A stretch of 64,000 nt of DNA, from contig NC_088301.1 of NCBI RefSeq assembly GCF_032854445.1, positions 47,239,116 to 47,303,115 on the forward strand, read 5' to 3'. Below, one piece after another: positions 53,601 to 60,598 of this stretch. The stretch comes from Liolophura sinensis (Eukaryota > Mollusca > Polyplacophora > Chitonida > Chitonidae). The notes beneath the pieces were generated by a model. The model did not search any database. It was given only the letters and a program-made list of their open reading frames with translations, and was not told where the DNA came from. The position numbers and the translations under genes were made by a program. Numbering within the stretch: position 1 is the first letter of the stretch; the number at the start of each line of letters is the position of its first letter.

Positions 53601-56600
53601 AGGTTTGCAACATTGCAGAACCTGGTGCCACCTTGAAGATACTGTGTGTGCCTCTTTGAATATACCAGGCATGCCACCTTGAAGATATCAGGTCTGCCAC
53701 GTTGGAGATACGGGGTGTGCCACCCTGAAGATACTGGGTGGGTGTACCACCTTGAAGATTCTGGGTGTGCCACTTTGCAGATACAAGATACAATAGTGTA
53801 TATTGGGTTATTTGATTGTGGTGTATTTAACACTACATTCAGTCTTATATGGTGAAGGAAACTAGTGGTAAGTCACTGACAGTATGGCAAGTTACTGATA
53901 AACATTCCCATTAAAGTCTTGGTAACTTTCTGGTAAATGTAACATTGAGCTAATTTACATGAATGTGAAAATGCTTCATTATGGGTGTTCTCAAATTATC
54001 CTACATATACTGTAAACTTTCTGGCTTTCAGGTCTTGTTACGCCTGTATGAGGGATGTAACATGCGGGTATTGTTATGTGGATAAGTTTGACTACGTCCT
54101 GAATGGATCCTGTTTACCAGCTGACTATGACGACCCCTGGAGATCAGTGGCAGGGAGATGCAATGCGACACGGTTACCAGGACGACTGACGTGGGGATAT
54201 GATTTCTGTCCCTCACCTTACTCGTGGATGCCCATGGTGGGACTGGTCCTGTACCTCATTTTCTTTGCTCCAGGTGTGTGGACTGTAATCTGATTAATGT
54301 AATGATGACTCACATCAGATTTCAATGAACTTTAGACATCAGATTAAAACTAAATGTCTGCTTGAAAAATAGTAAATAACTTGGTGCCAGATTGTTTATG
54401 AATCTTAAGTGTAAGCGTTAATTGAGGTCAGCTCCACCCTCCACATGTATTGAAAATCTTTTCATGTAATTTTTTAGTAATACTGCAAGAAACTCCTTGG
54501 CCAGCTATGTCTATGAAGGATATTTTGTAGTCTTGTATATCAGCCCATCTTGAAGCTTGTGAATCTTTGTTCATAAGTTTGTTTGCTTTAGTCAGCCTAT
54601 TAATATGAGGATTTTCATACAATGCTTTACTGAGTTATGCCCCTTTATTAATATAGGGAAGAGGCAAGAGGGTAAAACATTGTCTGTTTACCACTTCCTG
54701 TTTCTTGATCTTAAAATGTGGCAAATTCTATGAAACTTCTAAACTGGGCTCCCTAGTGGCTTCCCCTAATAGGATTATGTTTCTGTCTGCTGGAATGACA
54801 GTTTCATTTGACTGGTCAACTCTTTGTCAGCATTATGCATGTATCTCCCACTGAAGTACTCATTAATGCCATGAAACTTCATACATGGACATTGGTACAC
54901 ATGATCTAGAAAGGATCAGATTAATGTATTCGCAGTGGCTTTGGCAAACCTACTGAGGTCAGAGTTCATGCATTCTATTCTGCTTGGCTTCCTTCCACCA
55001 TAATGCTGGCCACCACAAAAATATTCTTGAGTATGGTGTAAAATATCATTGAAATAAATAAATCGGTAAACTTTCACTCTTGACCAGATTTAATTATAAG
55101 GTTAGAACAATAGCTTTTAACTGGCTAAATGCATATAAAACAGTGTCCTTTGTTTCAGCCTGTGAAGGGAATTTAGGTCATGTACTGGTTGGTCTGGTGT
55201 CTGTTAAATGTGACTGGGTTGGAATTTCACAACTGTTGTCTTCATTATGGCATTCTAGTGAAACTGCATTGTAAACACATGTGTATGTCTACGACTGGAA
55301 CTGGCCCTCTCTGGTCTAATGGATAAAATGTCTCCTTCAAAGTTGGGAGACCCAGGATCAAACCTGGTTAGACCAAGGAAACAGGACTGGTTGCCCAGGT
55401 GTCAGTATAACATGACTGGGTGGGATTTCATTTCTGGTGTCTTTGGCATGATACTTTAATGGAGGCAGCATTTTGGGGGCATGGACTCACCCTGCCACAA
55501 GAAGAGACAGTATGTGTACACACACCTAATGACTGAAATATTATTAAGTATGACATTAAACCCCAAGCTTTCATTCATAAATTCTTGTTCACATTTAGGT
55601 ATGGGCCCAATGCCATGGACAATAAACTCTGAAATCTATCCCTTGTGGGCGAGAAGTACTGGGAACGCTGCTGCCACCTTTACAAACTGGATGTTCAATT
55701 TGGCAGTATCAATGTCGTTTCTGAGCTTAACTGAGGGACTGACTAGATATGGCAAGTATTGTCTTTTATAATATAGACAAGTTCTTGTTGTATGCCACAG
55801 CAAAGGGACAACTTTTGCCTTGTCCATTTTGTGTCAGTGTTGCCATATTCAACTAGCCCACAACCAATGAAGATGAGTGCTTAAAGAACAGACAAAGTAA
55901 AGTAGGCCTCATCTAAAAGACCATTATATGCTCATCCCAAATATGGTTTTCATGAATTATTTTGGTTTTTTTTTTTTACAATAAATAAAATGTAAATAAA
56001 AATTGATATTACGTGGTAGTCTTTTTGGGACATATTGAACATCTTGATATCGCAGATTATTTTTAGTTGCTATCAGTACATTCTCTGATTGCCATATTTC
56101 TACCTGTTTGCTGAGCAGCTGAAAGAACCTGTGGCACCATTGTTTATAAGGGCCTGTAGTGTTTTCTACATTTTATTCACTGTAAAAGTATGACATGAAA
56201 AACACTTAGAATCTGCATGATATGGCATTTCACATGATGAATATGCTATGTAAATTGAAAGACAGCACCTGACTGATGTTTATGTCCACTGAAAGTCTAC
56301 TATTCAAAATGTCTTAAACCGGCATTAAATATTTTTTTCAACCTAGTGAAAATTTAGTGAAACTTCACAGCTTCAGCGCGTTGCCATATCGACAGCAAGG
56401 TTACATCATGTTTAGTCTAGCTCTCCTACGTTGAAGATACTTTCCGTATTATAGTCAAAGCAGTAACCTATGGGAGATAAAAGTTGTGGACTTCAGTGGT
56501 GAAGGTCCAAGTGATAAATAGCTTTCTCGGAAATTGGACATACTGGAAGGACATTTCTTCCAAGCTTGAAATTACTGTAAGCCTGCTATATTAATTACAG

Positions 56601-58269
56601 TCTAAGTAGCTTGCAGATACAGGGCTGGGGTATTCCTGGTTCAGGTTGTAGCCTCTGGAGGGGTCGTGCTGGTGATTTTGATCCATATTAAATATTTACA
56701 AAACTACAGTAGGATTGTTGTATAGCCAGATTCATACTCAAGTCTAAAACAAATTGAAACAAGTGTAAGTACCACTAAGGCTGATCTATACATTCGACTG
56801 TCGCTAAATTTTATGCTTCATATGCTTCTTATGCTACCACCTTTACAAACTGGATCTTCAATTAGGCAGTATCAATGTCATTTCTGACTAAACGGTAAAA
56901 TGAACAAAAAAAAAAAAAAAAAAGACAGCCTGTCTACGTGAGGTCTACTATGGTTTGGTTTGAAACATTATGCTACTGTCTGACAATTATGCGATACTGT
57001 CGTTGAAAATTACCCAGGTTGTAATTTCAACTAATTTTATGTCTTTGGTGGTTTGTAAAATAATACAGGCCTGTCCCACAACACTGAAATGGCCCCACGG
57101 CTACACGTAACTAAATTGTTTTAAACGATCTCAAAATGATGTCTTATGCAGTAGTTCTGTGTTATCATGTCACTTCATGGAGTGAATAGGTAAGGCTATG
57201 TCACAACTTAGGCCATGCAATCTGATAGCAACATGTTTGATTGGATAAAATTCTCAAGATGTCTGCCTCAATTCACACCAGCCAATTGTGTAGTATTGGT
57301 ATTTTGTTCTACATGTTATTTGGTGAAATCTGTTTAAAATAGACCAGCCCCAATTACACAGTTGGTAGAGCATCCGCGTGGGGAGGCAGTTGATCCAGGG
57401 TCAGTCCTGAGTGGGGTCACACCTAAAACCTTAAATGAGGAAGTTGTAACTTCTTCGCTTGGTGTTGAGCATAAAGGGGATAGTGCAATAACTGGTTGAC
57501 CTGTATCAGTATAATGGCTCAGGCAGGGCGCCTTACTTGCCTTTGGTAAATCGTCGCAGTGAAGCAGCACTAGATAAAAGAGCGATGGAAATCTGTCCTG
57601 CAACAAGGAGGCACATTACATGCAATCTAAGGATTCCTTCGTCGTCTGAATAATTGTTACGACGAAAAATAGTACAACGTTAAACCCCAAGCATTCTCTC
57701 ACTCATTAAAATAATAAAGTATGATACTTTTTAGAAAGCTTAAGAATCCTGAATTCGATTGAAATATGTTTTAGCCAGGTGTTGTCTTGTCCTTTAAAGG
57801 TGGTCTCCTCTAAAACCAGCTCCTATTAGCTATTAGTCTGTGCAGCTTGAGGAGAGTGCTGCATCTGGGACAGATCAATGGCTTTAGGTAGTGGTTAAAA
57901 CAAAATTCATTATTTACCAAATGATAGAGCTAAAAACATTTACAGGTGCATATCCTATCCCCATTGATTTAAGTCCTAAAGTTTGGCAGAAGGAATACAT
58001 TTTACTAATGGAATAAATGGAATGCTTTCTTATATTCCACAGGTACATTTTGGCTGTATGCCTCATTGGCATTCCTTGGTTTAGTCATGCTTGGATGGCT
58101 CTTACCAGAAACAAAAGGTAAATCACTGGAGGAAGTGGAAGGAGTGTTTGCCCGGCCATTTTGTGGATCTAGTCCACCGATTGATTACAATACCAAAACC
58201 ATTCAGTACGTCCATATTCGAGGCTTGAACCGAGATGGCAGGGAATCAGAATTGGAGTCACCAGAATAA
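12574..58269 (+). CDS. SLC2A13: Proton myo-inositol cotransporter, SLC2A13/HMIT family (9 exons, 614 aa)
   Basis: Joining 12574-13033, 31993-32152, 41784-41995, 44080-44191, 49497-49660, 50276-50390, 54032-54273, 55599-55751 and 58043-58269 gives 614 codons plus TAA, with every codon phase matching. The product is a 12-helix major-facilitator sugar transporter. Family marks are [15 protein letters not shown] in helix 1 (59-73), DRLGRRP (111-117), [15 protein letters not shown] (161-175), PESPRWL (228-234), QQVAGIN in helix 7 (306-312), EKIGRR (356-361) and PETKG (561-565). Between helices 9 and 10 lies a long extracellular loop with eight cysteines (404-467) and two N-glycosylation sequons (N432, N452). 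This loop separates HMIT from other GLUTs. Known members import myo-inositol with protons, at the plasma membrane or intracellular membranes. Length is close to the vertebrate protein (about 630-650 aa). Confidence 0.95.
13587..13892 (+). repeat. SINE family C copy
   Basis: A tRNA-like head (GGCTTATTGGTTAGACCTGG) leads into the C body: ACAGGACTGGATGGCCTG, GGCAGCACTTTGGCGGCATG and GACTCGCCCTGTCACAAGAA. The tail resembles that of SINE B (CGACAGAAAAATTGTCAAG, then ACATAAAACATCAAGCAT). It is diverged. Confidence 0.75.
14159..14333 (+). repeat. SINE family A, head-truncated copy
   Basis: Begins at the B-box region (AAAGTCCAGCTAATGCTGG) and runs to AGAAATATTCTTGAGTATGG, CGTAAAACTGCAATCAATAG and a short A-rich tail. 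Confidence 0.85.
15389..15575 (+). mobile_element. Diverged X-family MITE-like element
   Basis: Starts with TTCAACCTTTTCAAC and ends with GTTGAAAGGGTTAAAGATTT. These are inverted terminal sequences like those of the clearer X copies, and GAATAAATTCTTTAG near the 3' end matches their GAATAAA block. The middle is poorly conserved. Confidence 0.4.
16517..18034. repeat. 64-bp minisatellite, about 24 units, with higher-order structure
   Basis: Successive GACATATTGG landmarks fall 64 bp apart (for example 17521, 17585, 17649), with one 65-bp unit caused by an added T near 17668. The first ten units form two copies of a five-unit block: 16521-16840 and 16841-17160 share the same order of variant units, giving a 320-bp period. 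Units from about 17460 on are nearly identical and carry GGAACAATG instead of GGAGCAATG. One unit near 17210 is shortened. Since 64 is not a multiple of 3, the open frame of about 90 codons over part of the array is not evidence of a gene. Confidence 0.95.
19374..19453. repeat. 20-bp tandem repeat, four units
   Basis: The unit GGGGTACATGTTGGTGTCAT is repeated four times with single-base differences. Confidence 0.95.
20605..20715 (+). repeat. 28-base T run followed by a SINE A fragment
   Basis: After the T run, GGATAGTTGTGGGTTTCTCC, CTGCCTGGTTTCCTCCCACC and ATAATGTTGCCATATAAGTG match the middle and 3' part of SINE A. The GAAATATTCTTGAG block is deleted. Confidence 0.75.
20942..20962. repeat. 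Perfect 10-bp palindrome around CACCTG/CAGGTG
   Basis: ACTTCACCTG, one C, then CAGGTGAAGT. Each half contains an E-box core of the CAGGTG type. The same 10-bp arms occur in the opposite order near 37709-37740. Confidence 0.8.
22375..22414. repeat. C run and (CA)n microsatellite
   Basis: Fifteen C residues, a short ACCC, then about eleven CA dinucleotides. Confidence 0.95.
22556..22601 (+). repeat. SINE family A, tail fragment
   Basis: TGTTCTTGAGCATAATG, GTGAAACACCAAACAAAT and an AAAT-type tail. Confidence 0.65.
24297..24860. repeat. Degenerate tandem repeat, about 68-bp period in part
   Basis: CATTGTTACATTGTGTT near 24366, CATTGTTACATTCTGT near 24434 and CATTGCTACATTGTGT near 24502 lie about 68 bp apart. 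AATTGACAGCAGATTTT and close variants recur near 24474, 24522, 24737 and 24836. The array is old and irregular, with unique sequence inserted between 24560 and 24720. Confidence 0.6.
27066..27230 (+). repeat. tRNA-like SINE head fragment
   Basis: GGGCCTGTGTCCCAGTGGTT resembles a tRNA A-box region and is followed by AGGAGCTCCTTGCCTTTCAG. A SINE A-like tail fragment (AAGTGATAAATTCTCGAGCA to an AAAT-type tail) follows at 27349-27407. The family of the head is uncertain. Confidence 0.45.
28543..28845 (+). repeat. SINE family C copy
   Basis: The tRNA-like head begins GGTTAGAGTGTCCTCTAAG. The body holds GTTGGCCTGGTGTCAGTATG and ATGTGACTGGGTGGGGTGTC. The tail GTCGTCGTCATATGACTGAA, then GACGTTAACCCCAAGCATTC matches the 3' end of SINE B. 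Confidence 0.8.
28884..29059 (+). mobile_element. X-family MITE-like element, 5' end missing
   Basis: It shares TTTTTGAGACAGATTGG, ATTGGCCA, AGAATAATGCCCTCAGAATA and TTCTTGAATAAA with the copies at 34147 and 39030, and ends in GAAAAGGTTAAAGAATT. The left terminus is not recognisable next to the adjoining SINE C. Confidence 0.7.
31401..31540 (-). repeat. SINE family A, diverged minus-strand copy
   Basis: On the plus strand TTGACTGGTGTTTTGTGCCA, TACTGAAGAATATTTCACTT and a degraded body are the reverse complement of the SINE A 3' half. Confidence 0.7.
31993..32152 (+). CDS. SLC2A13: SLC2A13 exon 2
   Basis: Encodes residues 154-207, with the [15 protein letters not shown] signature between helices 4 and 5 and most of helix 5. 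The acceptor is CTTCTTTTTCAG; the donor is TGGAG before GTAGGT. It enters in phase 1 and leaves in phase 2. Confidence 0.95.
32342..32557 (+). repeat. SINE family A copy
   Basis: Head GGCCGGGGTGGTTAGCGTG, B-box-like AGCTTAAGTCCAGCTCATG, then CCTCCCACCATAATGCTGG, AAGTGAAATATTCTTGAATA and an AAAT-type tail. Confidence 0.9.
34147..34361 (+). mobile_element. X-family MITE-like element
   Basis: The left end AATTCCTTGACATTTTTCGC pairs imperfectly with the right end ATGTTGAAGAATG read in reverse complement. The internal blocks AGCACATTTTTAATTTGG, TGGCCAGTTTCAGGGCTTCA, TTTTATCAGTCAATACAGAG and GAATATACTTGAATAA match the copy at 39030 closely. Confidence 0.75.
36583..36725 (+). repeat. SINE family A, head-truncated copy
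   Basis: GGTCTGCCAGCAACATGCGA, CATGGTTTCCTCGCATCATA, ATAAGTGAAATATTATTGAA and AAAACACCAATCAAGTG. Confidence 0.85.
37709..37740. repeat. Inverted repeat with CAGGTG/CACCTG arms
   Basis: CAGGTGAAGT and ACTTCACCTG, perfect 10-bp arms around a 12-base spacer. Confidence 0.8.
39030..39228 (+). mobile_element. X-family MITE-like element, best-preserved copy
   Basis: The ends CTAATTCTTCAACCATTTTG, CATATG on the left and CATATGAAAACTTTAAAGAATTA on the right form an inverted repeat of about 23 bp with a few mismatches. No open frame is present, so it would be non-autonomous. Confidence 0.75.
39340..39425 (-). repeat. SINE family A, minus-strand fragment
   Basis: ATTCATTCATTAAGAATTTT, ACTTATACGATGGTGATAAG and TTTTATGGGTCGAGGAAACC on the plus strand are a degraded reverse complement of the SINE A 3' part. 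Confidence 0.55.
41784..41995 (+). CDS. SLC2A13: SLC2A13 exon 3
   Basis: Encodes residues 207-277 plus one base: helix 6, PESPRWL, and most of the large cytoplasmic loop between helices 6 and 7, which is rich in Glu, Gln and Arg. The acceptor is GTTGACAG; the donor is AAGAT before GTGAGA. It leaves in phase 1. Confidence 0.95.
41996..44079. other. SLC2A13 intron 3
   Basis: No gene seen. It contains one reverse-oriented X element (43470-43608) and unique AT-rich sequence. Confidence 0.7.
43470..43608 (-). mobile_element. X-family MITE-like element, minus-strand copy
   Basis: Read on the minus strand it begins ATTCCTCAACCTTTTCACAT, ATGAAAGAGCA and continues through ACACAAAACTACAATGG and TTGGCCAATTTCAAAG. 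These match the left half of the copy at 39030. Confidence 0.65.
44080..44191 (+). CDS. SLC2A13: SLC2A13 exon 4
   Basis: Encodes residues 278-315: the end of the central loop and helix 7 with [14 protein letters not shown], the sugar-recognition segment of the family. The acceptor is TTCTTTTCAG; the donor is GTCAT before GTAAGT. Confidence 0.95.
46200..46735 (+). repeat. SINE family A copy split by a second SINE A
   Basis: The older copy runs 46200-46336 (head GGCCTCCGTGGCTGAGAGGG and B box GAATTCGAGTCCAGCTCATG) and resumes at 46620-46735 (GGTTTCCTCCCACCGTAATG to its AAAT-type tail). The younger copy lies between the two halves. Confidence 0.92.
46349..46607 (+). repeat. SINE family A, full-length nested copy with target duplication
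   Basis: Flanked by TCAACTAGTGGG at 46337-46348 and again at 46608-46619. The duplication is 9-12 bp, because the final GGG may belong to the element. The insertion defines a unit of about 260 bp: A-box-like CTCAGTTGGTTAGCG, B-box-like GAGTTCAAGTCCAGC, core and AAAT tail. Confidence 0.93.
49497..49660 (+). CDS. SLC2A13: SLC2A13 exon 5
   Basis: Encodes residues 315-369 plus one base: [12 protein letters not shown] after helix 7, helix 8, and the EKIGRRPLT loop to the start of helix 9. The acceptor is TTATACAG; the donor is TTG before GTGAGT. Confidence 0.95.
49661..50275. other. SLC2A13 intron 5
   Basis: 615 bp; nothing beyond AT-rich sequence is recognised. Confidence 0.8.
50276..50390 (+). 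CDS. SLC2A13: SLC2A13 exon 6
   Basis: Encodes residues 370-408: helix 9 ([17 protein letters not shown]) and the first part of the extracellular loop, including C404. The acceptor is TTTCCGACAG; the donor is TACAG before GTATAC. Confidence 0.9.
51370..51550 (+). mobile_element. Diverged X-family MITE-like element
   Basis: Starts TTTTTTCAACCTTTTCACAT, TGTTAGAGCA and ends CCCTCAGATTATGCTTAAAT, TTGCATGAAAAGGC, matching the terminal blocks of the other copies. Confidence 0.5.
52407..53786. repeat. 23-bp minisatellite, about 60 units
   Basis: The consensus unit is close to GTGTGCCACCTTGCAGATAC, CGG. Units vary at many sites and some are shortened or extended by a few bases. Because 23 is not a multiple of 3, all frames cycle through the same peptide pieces, and both strands stay open for long stretches (up to 260 codons on the minus strand). 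Confidence 0.95.
54032..54273 (+). CDS. SLC2A13: SLC2A13 exon 7
   Basis: Encodes residues 408-488 plus one base. It carries seven of the eight loop cysteines (410, 413, 419, 422, 435, 451, 467) in a CxxC/CxxC arrangement resembling a PSI-type fold, both glycosylation sequons, the [10 protein letters not shown] segment and helix 10. The acceptor is TTTCAG; the donor is CCAG before GTGTGT. Confidence 0.95.
54960..55066 (+). repeat. SINE family A, 3' fragment
   Basis: CTTGGCTTCCTTCCACCATA, ATGCTGGCCACCA, then AATATTCTTGAGTATGGTGT and an AAAT-type tail. Confidence 0.8.
55290..55585 (+). repeat. SINE family C copy next to a splice acceptor
   Basis: Head GGTCTAATGGATAAAATGTC, B-box-like AGGATCAAACCTGG, body ACAGGACTGGTTGCCCAGGT, GACTCACCCTGCCACAAGAA and tail GACATTAAACCCCAAGC followed by TTTCATTCAT. 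Confidence 0.85.
55599..55751 (+). CDS. SLC2A13: SLC2A13 exon 8
   Basis: Encodes residues 489-539 plus one base: [20 protein letters not shown] and helix 11. The acceptor is CACATTTAG. The only donor that keeps both the frame and the family alignment is TATG before GCAAGT, a GC donor. Confidence 0.92.
56838..56885 (+). pseudogene. Partial duplicate of SLC2A13 exon 8 inside intron 8
   Basis: About 48 bp match exon 8 (around 55674-55721) with few changes. The sequence CTACCACCTTTACAAACTGG, then ATCTTCAATT corresponds to the exon's CTGCCACCTTTACAAACTGG, ATGTTCAATT. The match continues through GGCAGTATCAATGTC and ATTTCTGA. One change makes a TAG in the original frame. It has no splice sites of its own. 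Confidence 0.75.
57342..57705 (+). repeat. SINE family B, full copy
   Basis: It aligns with the copy at 8082-8447 along its whole length. Flanked by TTAAAATA at 57334-57341 and 57706-57713, a probable 8-bp target duplication. A 90-codon minus-strand open frame over it is a shadow. Confidence 0.9.
58043..58269 (+). CDS. SLC2A13: SLC2A13 exon 9 (terminal coding exon)
   Basis: Encodes residues 540-614: helix 12 ([19 protein letters not shown]), the [12 protein letters not shown] signature and a hydrophilic cytoplasmic tail ending ELESPE before TAA. The acceptor is ATATTCCACAG. A tail serine/glutamate cluster follows a YVHIRG stretch similar to the end of vertebrate HMIT. Confidence 0.95.
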
Positions 58270-58615
58270 CCGCAACTGTACCCACACCTTATTGAAGTGG
58301 GCAATCAGTACAATTCTTGTTTCACCTAGAAACGGACAGCTGTAACCACTGACAGTTAGACGGATGCCACAGAGATCATGGAAGCCAGCTGGCCCAGGAG
58401 GCATGTTGTAACAGGACGCATGCACTGCGCATGTCTGTTAGTGCATGTAACATTGTACAATACCGATTCAACTGGATTTGTGTTACATGCACGTAAGCTA
58501 TTTGAACTTCGGAGTAATGTTAGAAGATTGACATGCAAGGAAAAGGAATTAGAAAACTTCTGTAAATGGTAGTGAACAAGTCTCCTACTAACAGTTTTGC
58601 ATAAATTACATGTAA

Positions 58616-58621
58616 AATAAA
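58616..58621 (+). terminator. Candidate poly(A) signal, SLC2A13 proximal
   Basis: AATAAA about 350 bp after the stop codon. Confidence 0.3.
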
Positions 58622-58971
58622 ATGAAAAAGCGTGAAACAGTGAGTGATACTGAAGACTGGTGTCTGAAATATAAATGTAAGAAAGTGTTTTCACAATGTA
58701 GTAAATGAGATTGGCAAGACCAAACGGTTGTGGAACAACAGCAAAGGTTACAGTATAAAGATACATTTGCATAAGATACTGGTGAGAAACAACTTGTAAT
58801 TATGAATTTTGGCTGTACTGACAAGTCATGATGCTGAACATTTATACTGATGCTCTCCAGCATTCAGAAAAGCAAAATGTTGATATGTTCCATCAAACAT
58901 CTTTCTGTTCTGCATGCTAGGTACATCCTCTTCACTTGTCTTGCATAAGGTCAGTATTTGGATATGCTTAC

Positions 58972-59040
58972 CCTTTTGCAAAGTGGTGTACAGAATGTCT
59001 CAGGATGGGCAAATGCCACAGGGTCATCCTCCTCCACACA
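58972..59040 (-). other. Candidate small minus-strand exon (unproven)
   Basis: On the minus strand a 69-bp segment is bounded by an acceptor-like TATAGATGTACAG and a good donor GTAAGC. It is open as 23 codons, starting CVEEDDPVAFAHPE. No neighbouring exon could be linked, and the stop at 62755 in the upstream minus-strand exon argues against simple membership of that gene. Confidence 0.25.
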
Positions 59041-60588
59041 CTGTACATCTATAAAATTGAAATTGCTCCCTCCATCTATAAATGGATAATGATTTAAATG
59101 GTAGAAGAATAATGGTTTAAATGGTAGAAGTATTTCTACCATTCCCTTTCATGTACATACATGTATGATTATGTGTAGTTAATGCCTACGTTTTCATGGA
59201 GAATGCACAAATATTCGGGCTCCTTTGTTGATGAGTATATGTTTTTTGGCTAAGTCAGCACATTGCTTTTGATAGTGACTTTTATCACCTCTTTTTTAAA
59301 AGCTGATGTTTGTCCTGGCAGGCCATTTATGGAGAATCACCTTTACATGCAAATAGATACATGTTCCTATCAACTGCCTATATTTTTGGTTTATAGACCA
59401 GTTATTTTACATAAGTTAAGTACATGTACATTTACAGTGCATACATATATTTGTGTCTTACTTCTTGGGCACTAGCATATAATTAATTAATCAATATAAT
59501 ATAGAAACTTATAACAAAAAATTTAAAATGCATTTAGTTGTAATGTAGTTATACATTCACAATGTAAACGGCATAATTGCCCCAGTACGTACAGATCTTG
59601 CACGAATGTATTTAATAAAATGAGTTAAGTGACTTAAAACTTATTTGGGTATCACAGCAGATTTCCACTTATTCTGGAGAGAGGATACAGATTGACAGTC
59701 TAGCACATTCAGTTGTACACCCCCTGTCCCTTTCACGTTGCAAGTTTATAAGTGAAAGAATCTGCAGATTAGTATTTTTAGACATTAAAGTGAAATAGAA
59801 CCAAAACAAATCTAGGTAGGTGTCAAGAGTGAAAAAAAAGAAGAAAAAAAATCCCTAGATTCACAGTATATATATATATATATACATGTACATAAAATCA
59901 TCTAAAGTGTATGCTAAACTGGTTGTGCTGTGCACTGAATTCAATTGATGGAAATGTATTCTATTCTATATTTGTGATTTGTATATTTTTGCAGTTTGGT
60001 GAATTTATTTTTTTCTATTGACCATGTTGCTATGTGTGTTATTTCATCATGTGTTAGATAGGGACTAAAAAGCCAAGTAAATACTGATGATTATTGTAAT
60101 GAAGACAGATAAATATTATATTGATGTGATATATACAAGCCATAATTTGCAATATGTATGTAAATGTCATTTATAGAGCTGCAGGTGTTAGTCTGTTATT
60201 TAGGTACTGGTACTTACGATTGTTGTAGATCTGCTGTTTACATGTATCTGCTGTTTACATGTACAACAGTTGGCTGAAGGTCACCCAATATTATTACTTT
60301 TTGACAGCATCATGACGCTCTTGTATAGGTATATAGCTTACTATATACATGTACATGATCAACTATTTACCATACATATTTACATACAGGGTTGACTTTT
60401 TCAGTGAGCAGGGAAATTAGATTCTTTGCTAGGTTTCAAGAAATGTATTTGGAAAAATGCAGGAACAGCAGTCCAGAGAACACAATTCAAGATGCACTTG
60501 TACCAACTTTATGATGAATATATTAGGCATTCAGAGACGATCAAAGATCACATGTGTATCCCTTCAAATTCATTATCTTCGATCGTGG

Positions 60589-60598
60589 AATAAATAAA
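60589..60598 (+). terminator. Candidate poly(A) signal, SLC2A13 distal
   Basis: Two overlapping AATAAA motifs (GGAATAAATAAACTG), about 2.3 kb after the stop codon. Confidence 0.3.

Larger units (their letters stand above)
50391..54031. other. SLC2A13 intron 6
   Basis: Contains an X-like element (51370-51550), a TTTA tract near 51969 and the 23-bp minisatellite (52407-53786). The long open frames over the minisatellite are repeat artefacts. Confidence 0.75.
54274..55598. other. SLC2A13 intron 7
   Basis: Contains a SINE A fragment (54960-55066), a SINE C fragment near 55180-55275 and a SINE C copy (55290-55585) that ends 13 bp before the exon 8 acceptor. Confidence 0.8.
55752..58042. other. 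SLC2A13 intron 8 (GC-AG type)
   Basis: Starts GCAAGT and ends TTCCACAG. It contains a SINE B copy (57342-57705) and an A run near 56910. A segment near 56838-56885 (CCACCTTTACAAACTGGATC, then TTCAATTAGGCAGTATCAAT) closely resembles part of exon 8 near 55674-55720. Confidence 0.75.

Noticed and set aside
58356-58772. 138-codon minus-strand frame after the SLC2A13 stop
   Set aside because: No recognised content; it is probably a chance opening opposite the 3' UTR.
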